DNA of 64,000 bases from Paenibacillus xylanilyticus (GCF_009664365.1 NZ_CP044310.1:2181001-2245000); one strand, 5' to 3'; positions 36,035 to 44,222 are shown, counted from the first letter of the stretch. Translations and numbers: made by a program. Notes: generated by a model not told the origin, from the sequence alone.

Positions 36035-36777
36035 GTGACAAAGGAAAGAAAACACAGCGTCTCGACAAAATACTAAGTCACATGGGTGTAGGCACCCGGA
36101 GTGAACTCAAGAAAATGGTAAAGCAGGGCAGAATTTTTGTCGATGGCAAAGCCGTGAAGGATAGTGGTATGCAGGTGAATCCGGAGACCAATGTCATTGA
36201 AGCCGATGGAGAGCGTATCGTTTACCGTGAAACGATTTATTTAATGCTGCATAAACCTCCGGGTGTTGTGTCGGCAACGGAAGACGCCAGGGATAAAACG
36301 GTTCTGGATCTCCTACGCAAAGAGGACCGGGTATTCGATCCGTTCCCGGTAGGACGGCTGGATAAAGATACAGAGGGATTGCTTATTCTGACAAATGACG
36401 GTCCGCTTGCGCATGATCTGTTATCTCCACGCAAGCATGTACCGAAAACATACGAAGCCCGTGTATTGGGGAACGTGGATGACGAGGATGTTCAACGTTT
36501 CAAGGCGGGCATACAGCTGGATGACGGTTATGAAGCCATGCCAGCCGAATTGACCGTGCTTCATCATGAGGAGACGGAGGAGGGAGTGATTTCTTCGATC
36601 TCTCTCATTATCCACGAGGGCAAATTTCATCAGGTCAAACGGATGTTCCAGGCCGTAGGCAAAAAAGTGGTTTATCTGAAAAGGGTAGCCATGGGCGACC
36701 TTCAGCTTGATCCAGAGCTTCCAATCGGCAGATACCGCGAACTAACCGCAGACGAGCTGGCCAGTCTGCGTAAGTAA
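36031..36777 (+). CDS. RsuA/RluB family pseudouridine synthase
   Basis: A 248-residue protein with an N-terminal S4 RNA-binding domain (QRLDKILSHMGVGTRSEL) and the catalytic domain marked by PVGRLDKDTEGLLILTND (catalytic Asp in GRLDKDT), HKPPGVVSATED, and GKFHQVKRMFQAVGKKV. It isomerises uridine in rRNA. The ATG at 36031 overlaps the methyltransferase stop codon, with GGAGG upstream, so two rRNA modification enzymes are translated together. The exact target (16S U516 or 23S) cannot be decided. The GC-rich repeat array begins at its stop codon. Confidence 0.92.
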   Translation: MSDKGKKTQRLDKILSHMGVGTRSELKKMVKQGRIFVDGKAVKDSGMQVNPETNVIEADGERIVYRETIYLMLHKPPGVVSATEDARDKTVLDLLRKEDRVFDPFPVGRLDKDTEGLLILTNDGPLAHDLLSPRKHVPKTYEARVLGNVDDEDVQRFKAGIQLDDGYEAMPAELTVLHHEETEEGVISSISLIIHEGKFHQVKRMFQAVGKKVVYLKRVAMGDLQLDPELPIGRYRELTADELASLRK

Positions 36778-37218
36778 AGCTCCCGCCCTTCTCGAAGCGG
36801 AGCAGGGAGCCCGGGCAGGAGGCGAAGCGCTGCCCTCAAAGCCGCAGGCGCAAGCTCCCGTCCTTCGCGAAGCGGAGCAGGGAGCCCGGGCAGGAGGCGA
36901 AGCGCTGCCCTCAAAGCCGCAGGCGCAAGCTCCCGTCCTTCGCGAAGCGGAGCAGGGAGCCTGGGCAGGAGGCGAAGCGCTGCCCTCAAAGCCGCAGGCG
37001 CAAGCTCCCGCCCTTCGCGAAGCGGAGCAGGGAGCCCCGGGCAGGAGGCGAAGCGCTGCCCTCAAGCGCCGTGGGCGCAAGCTCCCGCCCTTCGCGGAGC
37101 GGAGCAGGGAGCTCGGGCAGGGGGCGAAGCCCTTCCCTCAGCGCCGCAGGCGCAAGCTCCCGTCCTTCGCGGAGCGGAGCAGGGAGCCCCGGGCAGGAGG
37201 CGAAGCGCTGCCCGAAAT
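36778..37218. repeat. GC-rich ~75-bp tandem repeat, about six copies
   Basis: Copies begin AGCTCCCG at 36778, 36853, 36928, 37003, 37080 and 37155 (periods 75, 75, 75, 77, 75). Each copy has two inverted repeats: GCTCCC...GGGAGC, with an inner CTTCGCGAAG, and GGGCAG...CTGCCC. GC content is far above the surroundings. Because the unit is mostly 75 bp, long open frames run through it on both strands, but none has a ribosome binding site. It starts right after the pseudouridine synthase stop codon. Confidence 0.9.
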
Positions 37219-37329
37219 GGTCGCCCTTAAGCTTGGCCTGGATTCCGTGTAAGCCGAGATCCAGGCAGACAAGCGCTCCCACGCCCACCGTCACATAGCA
37301 AGACCCGCCACCCCGCCGATCAACAGACG

Positions 37330-37387
37330 GGAGTCCAGAGGGCAGAGCCCTCTGGGGCCCTCCCTCGGAAGGGAGGGTTTGGGAGGG
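37330..37387 (+). repeat. Palindromic GC-rich segment ending in a G-quadruplex motif
   Basis: AGAGGGC-aga-GCCCTCT (37338-37354) and CCCTCCC...GGGAGGG (about 37358-37377) inverted repeats are followed by GGGAGGGTTTGGGAGGG (37371-37387), four G3 runs with loops 1, 3 and 1, the intramolecular G-quadruplex pattern. It ends 35 bp before the HAD gene start. Confidence 0.7.
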
Positions 37388-37422
37388 TGCGATTACCTTA
37401 ACAGTTGAGGAGTGAAGACCCG

Positions 37423-38226
37423 ATGACAATCAAATTAATTGCGCTTGACGTAGATGGTACGTTGCTTAACGATCATCATGAGCTTACCGAATGGACCCAA
37501 GAGATTCTGATCCAGGCTTCCCGGCAGGGAGCCGAGATCGTTCTGTGTTCGGGCAGAGGCCCGGCCAACACCATTCCTTTTATGAAGCGAATGGGGCTTG
37601 ACGGTTATGTGATTACACATAACGGGGCCGTGACGGCCGAAGTGGTGAGCCGTGAAATTGTGCACAGATTTGCTATGGACGGTCAGGGACTGGAGCCCTT
37701 TGTCACGTATTGCCGTACAAATGGTGTGCATTTTGACATCAACACGGCATTTGGATTATATGTGGATCAGCCGGAAGGATTGGAATTACAGGTTCGGGAG
37801 ATGTACAACAACTTCATGATGGAGCCCTTGAAGCTGCCGCAGTGGGCAGACCTGTCAGAACCGCTTGCCAAATTCACCGCGTTTGGCCCCTTAGAGCAGA
37901 TGGACAAGGTCCAGCAGGAATGGGGAACTTGGAATTTGCCGTACTACATGACTCGCAGCGGAGACTTTTTCATTGATCTGATGCACCCGGAAGCCTCCAA
38001 GGGAGCAGCGCTGAAGAGACTGGCCGAATCCAAAGGTATTGTACCTTCTGAAATTTTGGCAATCGGCAACTATTACAATGATATTTCGATGCTGACCTAT
38101 GCAGGCAAAGGGATCGCAATGGACAACTCGCCGGAAGAGGTGAAGGCTGCTGCGGATGAAGTGACACTCTCCAATAACGAGCAGGGTGTTGCGCATGCTG
38201 TCCAAAAACACGTCCTAGCTGTCTAA
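37423..38226 (+). CDS. Cof-type HAD-superfamily phosphatase
   Basis: A 267-residue cytoplasmic phosphatase. Motif I IALDVDGTLLND gives the nucleophile and acid Asp pair near residue 8; motif II is CSGRG; the type IIB cap lies between; motif III Lys is in SKGAAL; motif IV reads AIGNYYNDISML, with Asn in place of the first Asp of the usual GDxxND, the second Asp being kept. Substrate is unknown. The ATG at 37423 follows TGAGGAG. The unusual GC-rich array and G-quadruplex motif occupy its upstream region, so its promoter is not obvious. Confidence 0.88.
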   Translation: MTIKLIALDVDGTLLNDHHELTEWTQEILIQASRQGAEIVLCSGRGPANTIPFMKRMGLDGYVITHNGAVTAEVVSREIVHRFAMDGQGLEPFVTYCRTNGVHFDINTAFGLYVDQPEGLELQVREMYNNFMMEPLKLPQWADLSEPLAKFTAFGPLEQMDKVQQEWGTWNLPYYMTRSGDFFIDLMHPEASKGAALKRLAESKGIVPSEILAIGNYYNDISMLTYAGKGIAMDNSPEEVKAAADEVTLSNNEQGVAHAVQKHVLAV

Positions 38227-38327
38227 TGACAACCACATTTTTCATTTTCAAAGGCTCCTGCTTCATAATCTACTGGCCTCATGGGTAACCTATGAGAATA
38301 CCATTAGAAATGGAGGAGGACAGGCAC

Positions 38328-39401
38328 ATGAAACAGAAAGTGGAGCTGATTCCGGATCTGCGTACATCAGGTGGTGAAGTGCTCGATATAATGGTGAATG
38401 ATCAATACGCGGGTTCACTTCTGCTGGTATATAGAGAAGGAGACCGTTTGTCTGGCAGTCTTCAGATGGAACGGGAATTGGTTTCAGCCGATGAGGAAAA
38501 GCACATCATTGATCAGGTTCATGCCTATATCCGGTCCCTTACGGATGCAGTGGAGGCGATCTATTATGAAGTGCTGGTCAGCTGTGGCACATTGCATTCG
38601 GTTCTGCAAAACCTGGAGTTTGATCCTGAGCGTGAGTCGGATGATATGCATTACGAGTCTGATGAATACTTGGATGACTTGGATGACATGGATGTAGATG
38701 ATTCACGCGTAATTCCAGATGCAGCAGATGAAGCTTTTACATATGAAGATCGGGAACATGTGCTGGAAATGGAGCTTGTAACTGCGGGACGAAGTATATC
38801 GACCTATGTGTTTAACGATGCTGACGGGACTGAGCTGGCAGAAGCTTCATTGAAACAATATGGGGCCGACATTCAAGGCGAGATACACTGGTATGACGTG
38901 CCCCTCGAGAGCCAGCTTGATGCTGCAGCAGAGCTGCTCGTAAGAGAACTCGACGAAGAAGTGATCGACACGATTACACTTCGCATGTGGCATCAGGGGA
39001 ATGAGTTGGAGTCCATGGAGTGGGTACATCGCGACTTTGTGGATGACTCAGAGGAAGAGGAGTTTACTGAATATGAGGACTGGGATGATTCTGAAGACGA
39101 GATAGACGAAGCAGAGGATTCCTGTTATGTCATGTTGGTGCGCAAGGACCGTGAATTCAGGGTCTATGAGCTATTTCTGCAAGAACGCGGCGGATTACCT
39201 GTGGGGACAGCGACCATTGATACATCTCATGCCGACCTGACGGGCTATATGGATTATCAGGTACCCGGAACCAGTGCACAGCGGCGGGATCTGGTTGAGG
39301 TGCTGCTTCAGGAATTGGACAAGGACCTTGAATTCGACACATTGCACCTTACCATGCTGTACCGGAACCAGATTATAGATGAAGCGAAGATCGACGGGTA
39401 A
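38328..39401 (+). CDS. Acidic protein with three related domains, unknown function
   Basis: A 357-residue very acidic protein. I see three related segments of about 85-95 residues, each with a beta-rich start and a pattern of (D/E)xxHxYxRxL or LVxxLLxELD followed by xxDTLxLxM. They begin at about EVLDIMVNDQYAGSLLLVYR, HVLEMELVTAGRSISTYVFN and CYVMLVRKDREFRVYELFLQ, and are separated by Asp/Glu-rich linkers (YLDDLDDMDVDDS; DSEEEEFTEYEDWDDSEDE). No enzyme motif or membrane segment is present. The ATG at 38328 follows GGAGGAGGA. I do not recognise the family. Confidence 0.7.
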   Translation: MKQKVELIPDLRTSGGEVLDIMVNDQYAGSLLLVYREGDRLSGSLQMERELVSADEEKHIIDQVHAYIRSLTDAVEAIYYEVLVSCGTLHSVLQNLEFDPERESDDMHYESDEYLDDLDDMDVDDSRVIPDAADEAFTYEDREHVLEMELVTAGRSISTYVFNDADGTELAEASLKQYGADIQGEIHWYDVPLESQLDAAAELLVRELDEEVIDTITLRMWHQGNELESMEWVHRDFVDDSEEEEFTEYEDWDDSEDEIDEAEDSCYVMLVRKDREFRVYELFLQERGGLPVGTATIDTSHADLTGYMDYQVPGTSAQRRDLVEVLLQELDKDLEFDTLHLTMLYRNQIIDEAKIDG

Positions 39402-39503
39402 GAGGCTTAGGCCTTTTACCTTTTTTGCATTTGTTTTGACGAAAAATTCATTTCCGGGTATAGTTCCAATAGTTCTAACGAGATCTGGAATTGGAGGAGA
39501 ACC

Positions 39504-40049
39504 ATGAAGCACTCATTTAAAATCATTACCGAATATATTAACGATGATTTCAGAGCGATGCAGGCTCAGCCGGAAGACACGGAAGATGTACTATCCTTGC
39601 TTAGGGAGACAGCTGAATGGTTACGCAGCCAGGGATCTTCCCAGTGGAGTGCGCTTTTGAAAGGTGTAGATTCCCACGATACAGCAGGGGCTATTCGCCG
39701 GGGTGATGTGTTTGTGTTCAAGAAAGAAGGCGATGTGGCAGGGATGGTTATTCTGTTGCAGCAGCCAAGTGCTTGGGATTTCGACCTATGGGGACCGAAA
39801 GCTCATCAAGCGGATGGCGCCGTTTATTTGCATCGTTTGGCCATTCGGAGAAAGTACGCCCGCACCGGACTGGGTCGGGACATTTTGGGTTGGTCCAGCA
39901 GTGGAATCCAATTTGACAACAAACACGTCATGCGATTGGATTGTGTGGGTGACAACGAGAGGCTGAATGAATTTTATCCACGCAACGGATATACCTTTGT
40001 GGGGAAAATCAATGGATATAGTACATTTGAGAAGCCACTTCAATCCTAA
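39504..40049 (+). CDS. GNAT family N-acetyltransferase
   Basis: A 181-residue protein with the GNAT fold: VYLHRLAIRRKYARTGLGRD (acetyl-CoA pyrophosphate loop, R/K-x-x-R-T-G-L-G, about 107-126) and LDCVGDNERLNEFYPRNGYT near the C-terminus. Acceptor substrate is unknown. AAGGAG-like site (TTGGAGGAGAACC) precedes the ATG. A bidirectional terminator follows. Confidence 0.87.
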   Translation: MKHSFKIITEYINDDFRAMQAQPEDTEDVLSLLRETAEWLRSQGSSQWSALLKGVDSHDTAGAIRRGDVFVFKKEGDVAGMVILLQQPSAWDFDLWGPKAHQADGAVYLHRLAIRRKYARTGLGRDILGWSSSGIQFDNKHVMRLDCVGDNERLNEFYPRNGYTFVGKINGYSTFEKPLQS

Positions 40050-40109
40050 ATGAAATTAAAAAAACAGGACATTTCATCAACCTGTTAACTCCATAGATAA
40101 ATAGAAAAT

Positions 40110-40145
40110 AAAGCCGGGAGCACTAATGCTCACCGGCTTTGAGTC
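40110..40145. terminator. Bidirectional terminator between GNAT and rRNA methyltransferase genes
   Basis: AAAGCCGG / CCGGCTTT outer stem with inner GAGCA / TGCTC stem, between convergent genes. Confidence 0.75.
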
Positions 40146-40159
40146 GTGATAGGGCTAGA

Positions 40160-41554
40160 CTACTGCATACGTCTAAGGCCTTTAGGTAAACGGTTTTTTA
40201 GCTGTCCTGCACTGGCTTTTCCCCATCCAAGCGGGAGCCCGTTGAAAGTCACAAGCGTCCATCCGGTAAGTCCGCTTTCGGCAGGGAGGCTCTCACCGCG
40301 AAGATATGCCGCTACTTGGCTGGTCTCTGCATCCAGGGAGACATGCTGCATGTTGACAGTCTCATGTTGTCCCAGTGCGAGCGCGAGTGCATGAGCAGGC
40401 TCGAAGCGCCCTTTTTTCCAATCACCGACATGAAGCCCTGGACGGGGCAGCTTCAATCCGTTCAACCGATCATCGGTCAGCAGCTGGGCAGCACGCTCTG
40501 GCAGTACATATAAAGCTTCACCGAAAAGCAGAGGTTTGCCGGTTCCGTTAGCTACAGTGTCTGTATGGTCAGAGCTCCAGGCCAGGTAAGCATTCCATGC
40601 GGATTCTACTTCTTTGGAGGCTGACGTTTGACGCGGATTCCTGCCTCTTTTGTCTTTGCGTTTGCGAGGTTGATCTTCCTGTTCTTGGGATGCATAAGTT
40701 TGGGATTCTGCTTTGGTCACTACAGCTACAAAATGTCCCTCGCCCTGGGCCAGGTGAGGCCAGATTCGTTCGGTCCGTACAAGAGTCAGATCTGGATAAC
40801 CGGCAACGAAACGTTCCATCATGTCTTCATTTTCTTCGCGATTGAATGTGCAAGTGGAATAAGCCAAAGTCCCGCCCGGCTTAAGCATGATATAGGCATC
40901 CTGCAAAATGTCCCATTGTCTGTTCACACATAGGGTGACCAGATCATCGCTCCACTCGGTGACCGCATCCGGATCTTTCCGGAACATACCTTCGCCAGAG
41001 CAAGGGGCATCCAGCATAATCCGGTCAAAGGCTGCCGGAAAGCGCGCCGACAATTCGCCTGGCGCTGCACTAGTAACAACAACTGAAGAAAGGCCCATTC
41101 GTTCCACGTTCTCTGCCAAGATTTTGGCTCTGGACGGATGAATTTCATTGGAAACGAGCAGTCCTTGGTCTTCCATGAGTGAGGCAATGTGGGTTGTTTT
41201 GCCACCTGGTGCAGCGGCGAGATCCAAAATGATCTCACCCGGTTGCGGGTTCAGCATTTCCACGGCCGACATTGCAGAGGGCTCCTGAATATAGTACAGT
41301 CCTGCAGCGTGATACACATGTTTGCCAGGACGTTCATTCGATTGGTAGTAGTATCCCGTCTCGCACCAGGGAACCTGGGTCAGGTTAAACTGCTCTATAA
41401 CCTGCTTTTTGAGCTCTGGTGTAGCTTTGATGGAATTAAAACGTAACCCCTGTACACGAGGCTCTTCATAGCTGTCAATAAATGCTTCTGCTTCTGAGCC
41501 GAGCATTTCCCGAATATGATGTATATACGACTCAGGGAGTGAAGGCTTGCTCAT
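40160..41554 (-). CDS. RsmF-type rRNA (cytosine-C5) methyltransferase, second paralogue
   Basis: A 464-residue methyltransferase with the same layout as the protein at 34379-36034 but a shorter linker: N-terminal domain, ILDLAAAPGGKTTHIA (SAM motif I), MLDAPCSGEGMFRKD and YSTCTFNREENED (the two Cys of m5C enzymes), a basic linker (about 300-325) and a C-terminal PUA-like domain. Shared strings such as YHAGLYYIQEPSAM / YHAAGLYYIQEPSAM show common origin. It probably modifies a different cytosine. The ATG has GGAG upstream. It stands alone. Confidence 0.9.
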   Translation of the reverse strand: MSKPSLPESYIHHIREMLGSEAEAFIDSYEEPRVQGLRFNSIKATPELKKQVIEQFNLTQVPWCETGYYYQSNERPGKHVYHAAGLYYIQEPSAMSAVEMLNPQPGEIILDLAAAPGGKTTHIASLMEDQGLLVSNEIHPSRAKILAENVERMGLSSVVVTSAAPGELSARFPAAFDRIMLDAPCSGEGMFRKDPDAVTEWSDDLVTLCVNRQWDILQDAYIMLKPGGTLAYSTCTFNREENEDMMERFVAGYPDLTLVRTERIWPHLAQGEGHFVAVVTKAESQTYASQEQEDQPRKRKDKRGRNPRQTSASKEVESAWNAYLAWSSDHTDTVANGTGKPLLFGEALYVLPERAAQLLTDDRLNGLKLPRPGLHVGDWKKGRFEPAHALALALGQHETVNMQHVSLDAETSQVAAYLRGESLPAESGLTGWTLVTFNGLPLGWGKASAGQLKNRLPKGLRRMQ

Positions 41555-41746
41555 GTCTTGTTGCTCTCCTTTTCATTAGCTTGTCCGTATGACCCTTACC
41601 GGATCATTCCTTAGGGTCTGCAAGCTGCAACGTTGTTGTTAAAATGGTGATGAATAAACAGTTATTTCTTTACTGAAACATACGTTCTAATATATCATGA
41701 TTGAAGATGTACTGAAAGACTGAAGCTAGAAAGGGGGAAACTAACG

Positions 41747-42877
41747 GTGAAATTGCTGCAGGCGCTTTTCTTTCCTCCGGAGCAGCCCGGAGGTGTATCC
41801 TCTATGATTCCGTATATGCAGGAGAGGTTTACGTCCCCGAGGTGGGAGATGGACTTGTTCTCGCTGCCGAAGCGAATTCGTAACAAGGGCAGGGAGGACG
41901 TGCAGTTCGAAACGTTCGATTGGACCAAGTATCAGGAAAGTCCTGTCGTTCAAAAATATATGCAGACTTACCGTGATTATTTATGGTGGACGAAGCTGCG
42001 GATTCAGAAGCCTTATGATTTGATTCATGCTCACCATCCCATCGCAGGTCTTGCCATGAAAAGTGTATTTCCAGATACACCACTCATTCAGACCATTCAC
42101 TCCAGTTATGAGCGTGAGTTGATTCTGAATGGACGAATTGAGCCAGGCGGTCTGGATCATCAGTTTCTGATTGCCATTTACGGCGAGCTGGAGCATCAGG
42201 CAGAGCGGTTGTTAACCGTCTCCGATTCATTTCGGCAGTATTTGTCTCCTTATGTGAAGCAGCCTGACGTCATTGGTATCATTCCGAACGGATTTGATGA
42301 GAAACGCTTTAAACCCATTCCTCATGACAATGCGATCCCGCAGCTGGTTACGGTATGCCGGCTTGTTCCGGCCAAAGGTCTGGACATTTTGTTCAAAGCC
42401 TGCGCGGAACTCAAAGGGAGAGGTCATGACTATGTTCTGCATATAATCGGGGATGGTCCAATTCGACCTGATTTGGAAGAGTTGGCTCAGCGTCTGGGCA
42501 TCTATAACGAGACTATTTTTTATGGATATACCCTGCATCCGGAAGAGTTCATGCCATTTTTCGATATATTTGTACTTCCTTCCCGTGCAGAGGCCTTTGG
42601 TTCCGTGTTTGCCGAGGCTGCTCTGAGTTGTCTCGCACTTATAGGTACGGATGTGGGCGGAATTCCTGAACAGATTGAGAACGGCAGCAACGGGCTGCTC
42701 GTTCCCCCTGAGGACCCTTCGGCACTTGCTGAGGCGTTGGAGAAAGTCATGCTGGATCCTTCGTACCGTTACGAACTTGCACGCTCGGCGTGTGAGAAGG
42801 CCAAAACGCACTATTCGTTGGGCAGATCAGTTAATGAACTGAAAAAACTGTACCTGCAATACGCGAGCAAGGCCTAG
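41747..42877 (+). CDS. Glycosyltransferase family 4
   Basis: A 376-residue GT-B fold enzyme. N-terminal acceptor domain (FFPPEQPGGVSSMIPYMQER) and C-terminal nucleotide-sugar domain with VTVCRLVPAKGLDILFKA, IIGDGPIRPDLEELA, and the retaining GT4 motif EAFGSVFAEAALSCLALIGT (E-x7-E). Donor and acceptor are unknown; extracellular polysaccharide or glycolipid synthesis is likely. GTG start behind AGGGGG. Its terminator has been split by the IS3 element immediately downstream. Confidence 0.88.
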   Translation: MKLLQALFFPPEQPGGVSSMIPYMQERFTSPRWEMDLFSLPKRIRNKGREDVQFETFDWTKYQESPVVQKYMQTYRDYLWWTKLRIQKPYDLIHAHHPIAGLAMKSVFPDTPLIQTIHSSYERELILNGRIEPGGLDHQFLIAIYGELEHQAERLLTVSDSFRQYLSPYVKQPDVIGIIPNGFDEKRFKPIPHDNAIPQLVTVCRLVPAKGLDILFKACAELKGRGHDYVLHIIGDGPIRPDLEELAQRLGIYNETIFYGYTLHPEEFMPFFDIFVLPSRAEAFGSVFAEAALSCLALIGTDVGGIPEQIENGSNGLLVPPEDPSALAEALEKVMLDPSYRYELARSACEKAKTHYSLGRSVNELKKLYLQYASKA

Positions 42878-42901
42878 ATTCATCCCTAAAATAAAGAGAA
42901 G

Positions 42902-42913
42902 AAGCCGCTGTGA
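42902..42913 (+). terminator. 5' half of the glycosyltransferase terminator, interrupted by IS3
   Basis: AAGCCGCTG plus loop bases TGA lies 25 bp past the glycosyltransferase stop. The matching arm CAGCGGCTTTTT is on the far side of the insertion at 44211-44222. Removing the element and one AAA copy restores AAGCCGCTG-TGAAAA-CAGCGGCTT followed by T's. Confidence 0.85.
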
Positions 42914-42999
42914 AAATGGTATTATCCCCTTTTAGTAGACATGAGAAAAAAGACATCTGTTAAGATGAACTTAATCATGTAAACGAAGGGGATTTTTTC

Positions 43000-43299
43000 A
43001 TGGCTAAAAAAGGACAAACATACCGGCGGTACTCCTTGGAGTTGAAATTGGAGGCCGTCCGGCTGGTCAACGAAGAACATATGAGTATACGTGAAGTAGC
43101 GACGCGTTTAGATATTCAAAATAAATCTCAGGTACAAGTGTGGGCAGCCAAAGCGAAACAGGGAATGAGTCTAGAACCTGCTACACCCAAACGGGGACGC
43201 CCTAGAACCAAGTTTTCCAGTATGGAAGAAGAGATGGCGTATTTGCGGGCGGAGATTGAATACTTAAAAAAGCAATATCCAAATCTACACAAGGAGTGA
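43000..43299 (+). CDS. IS3 family transposase OrfA
   Basis: A 99-residue DNA-binding protein with a helix-turn-helix (YSLELKLEAVRLVNEEHMS, IREVATRLDI, QVQVWAAKAKQG) and a leucine-zipper-like C-terminus (MEEEMAYLRAEIEYLKKQ). Near its end the heptamer A-AAA-AAG (43266-43272) is in the correct phase for a -1 shift into orfB, which would yield the OrfAB transposase. Confidence 0.94.
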   Translation: MAKKGQTYRRYSLELKLEAVRLVNEEHMSIREVATRLDIQNKSQVQVWAAKAKQGMSLEPATPKRGRPRTKFSSMEEEMAYLRAEIEYLKKQYPNLHKE

Positions 43300-44162
43300 C
43301 GAGTAAAGCAGCCAGATTTCAAATCATTGAGGACCTGAGAGCACGCCATGGTCTGGCTTGGCTCTTGAAGTTAGCTGCGGTTTCCCGCTCGGGTTATTAC
43401 AAGTGGAGAAAAAGCATAGCAGCCGCAAAAGAGCGTAGACACAAAGAACATGAACTAGAATCCCATTTGCTTGCCATTCATCGCGTGCATCCTTACTTTG
43501 GCTATCTTCGAATGACCGTTGCTTTACGACGGGAAGGCCTTCGAGTCAACCACAAAAAGGTGTACCGATTAATGAAACAATTAGGCATCTGTTCTGTCAT
43601 TCGAAAAAAGCGTCGATTCTTTGGAAAACAAGCCTCTGTGGTAAACCCAAATCGGCTGGAGCGTCAGTTTCAGGCGGATACACCACGAACGAAGCTGGTT
43701 ACGGACATTACCTATATTCGTGCTGGAGAACACTTTGTGTATCTGTCTGTTATTCAGGATTTATACAATAACGAAATTGTAGCGTGGCATCTTTCTGAAC
43801 GAAATGACCTTGCTTTAGTTCATGACACGCTGGATAGACTCCGTCAGCACGTGGATCTGAATGGCGTAATCCTACACTCAGATCAAGGATTTCAATATAC
43901 GTCGAAGCCATTTAACCGTAAACTAAACCAGCTTGGCATGCTAGGCAGTCACTCCAGGCGTGGAAATTGCTTAGATAATGCCTGTGTTGAATCTTTTTTC
44001 TCTCATTTGAAGACGGAGAAAATTTATTTGAATAAGGCGGCAAACAAAGCAGAGGTTGAGCAGCAAGTGAATGAATACATACTGTTTTACAACCAAAACC
44101 GATTTCAGAAAAAACTAAACGACCGTTCCCCGGTAGAATACCGGGAAACGGCCGCAGCTTAA
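43296..44162 (+). CDS. IS3 family transposase OrfB (DDE catalytic domain)
   Basis: A 288-residue integrase-like protein with an HTH_21 region (IHRVHPYFGYLRMTVALRRE) and the retroviral-integrase core: Asp in LVTDITYI, Asp in ILHSDQGFQYTS, and Glu in NACVESFFSHLKTE, completing the DDE triad. Its frame is open from the slippage site at 43272, so it is expected mainly as an OrfAB fusion. No stop or frameshift mutation is visible. Confidence 0.95.
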   Translation: MTSKAARFQIIEDLRARHGLAWLLKLAAVSRSGYYKWRKSIAAAKERRHKEHELESHLLAIHRVHPYFGYLRMTVALRREGLRVNHKKVYRLMKQLGICSVIRKKRRFFGKQASVVNPNRLERQFQADTPRTKLVTDITYIRAGEHFVYLSVIQDLYNNEIVAWHLSERNDLALVHDTLDRLRQHVDLNGVILHSDQGFQYTSKPFNRKLNQLGMLGSHSRRGNCLDNACVESFFSHLKTEKIYLNKAANKAEVEQQVNEYILFYNQNRFQKKLNDRSPVEYRETAAA

Positions 44163-44210
44163 ATCTTGTCTTTTTTTTGTACTGTCTACTTGACAGGGTT
44201 ATGACCAAAA

Positions 44211-44222
44211 CAGCGGCTTTTT
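44211..44222 (+). terminator. 3' half of the split glycosyltransferase terminator
   Basis: CAGCGGCTTTTT, complementary to AAGCCGCTG at 42902-42910, separated from it by the IS3 insertion. Confidence 0.8.

Larger units (their letters stand above)
42917..44207 (+). mobile_element. Complete IS3-family insertion sequence (1291 bp)
   Basis: Imperfect terminal inverted repeats of about 40 bp: TGGTATTATCCCC...GTAGACA at the left and the complement of TGGTCATAACCC...GTAGACA at the right, with shared AAAAAAGACA further in. A 3-bp target duplication AAA flanks it (42914-42916 and 44208-44210). It carries orfA and orfB with a programmed frameshift site. The element looks intact: the DDE residues and both ends are present. 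It sits in the loop of the upstream gene's terminator. Confidence 0.95.

Noticed and set aside
36702..37080. Long open frames on the minus strand (95 and 112 residues) with 25-residue repeats
   Set aside because: They are by-products of the 75-bp GC-rich repeat, which is divisible by three. There is no ribosome binding site, and the composition is Ala/Leu/Arg low complexity.
36778..37218. Possible CRISPR array
   Set aside because: The units are contiguous and nearly identical, with no unique spacers, and no cas genes are present.
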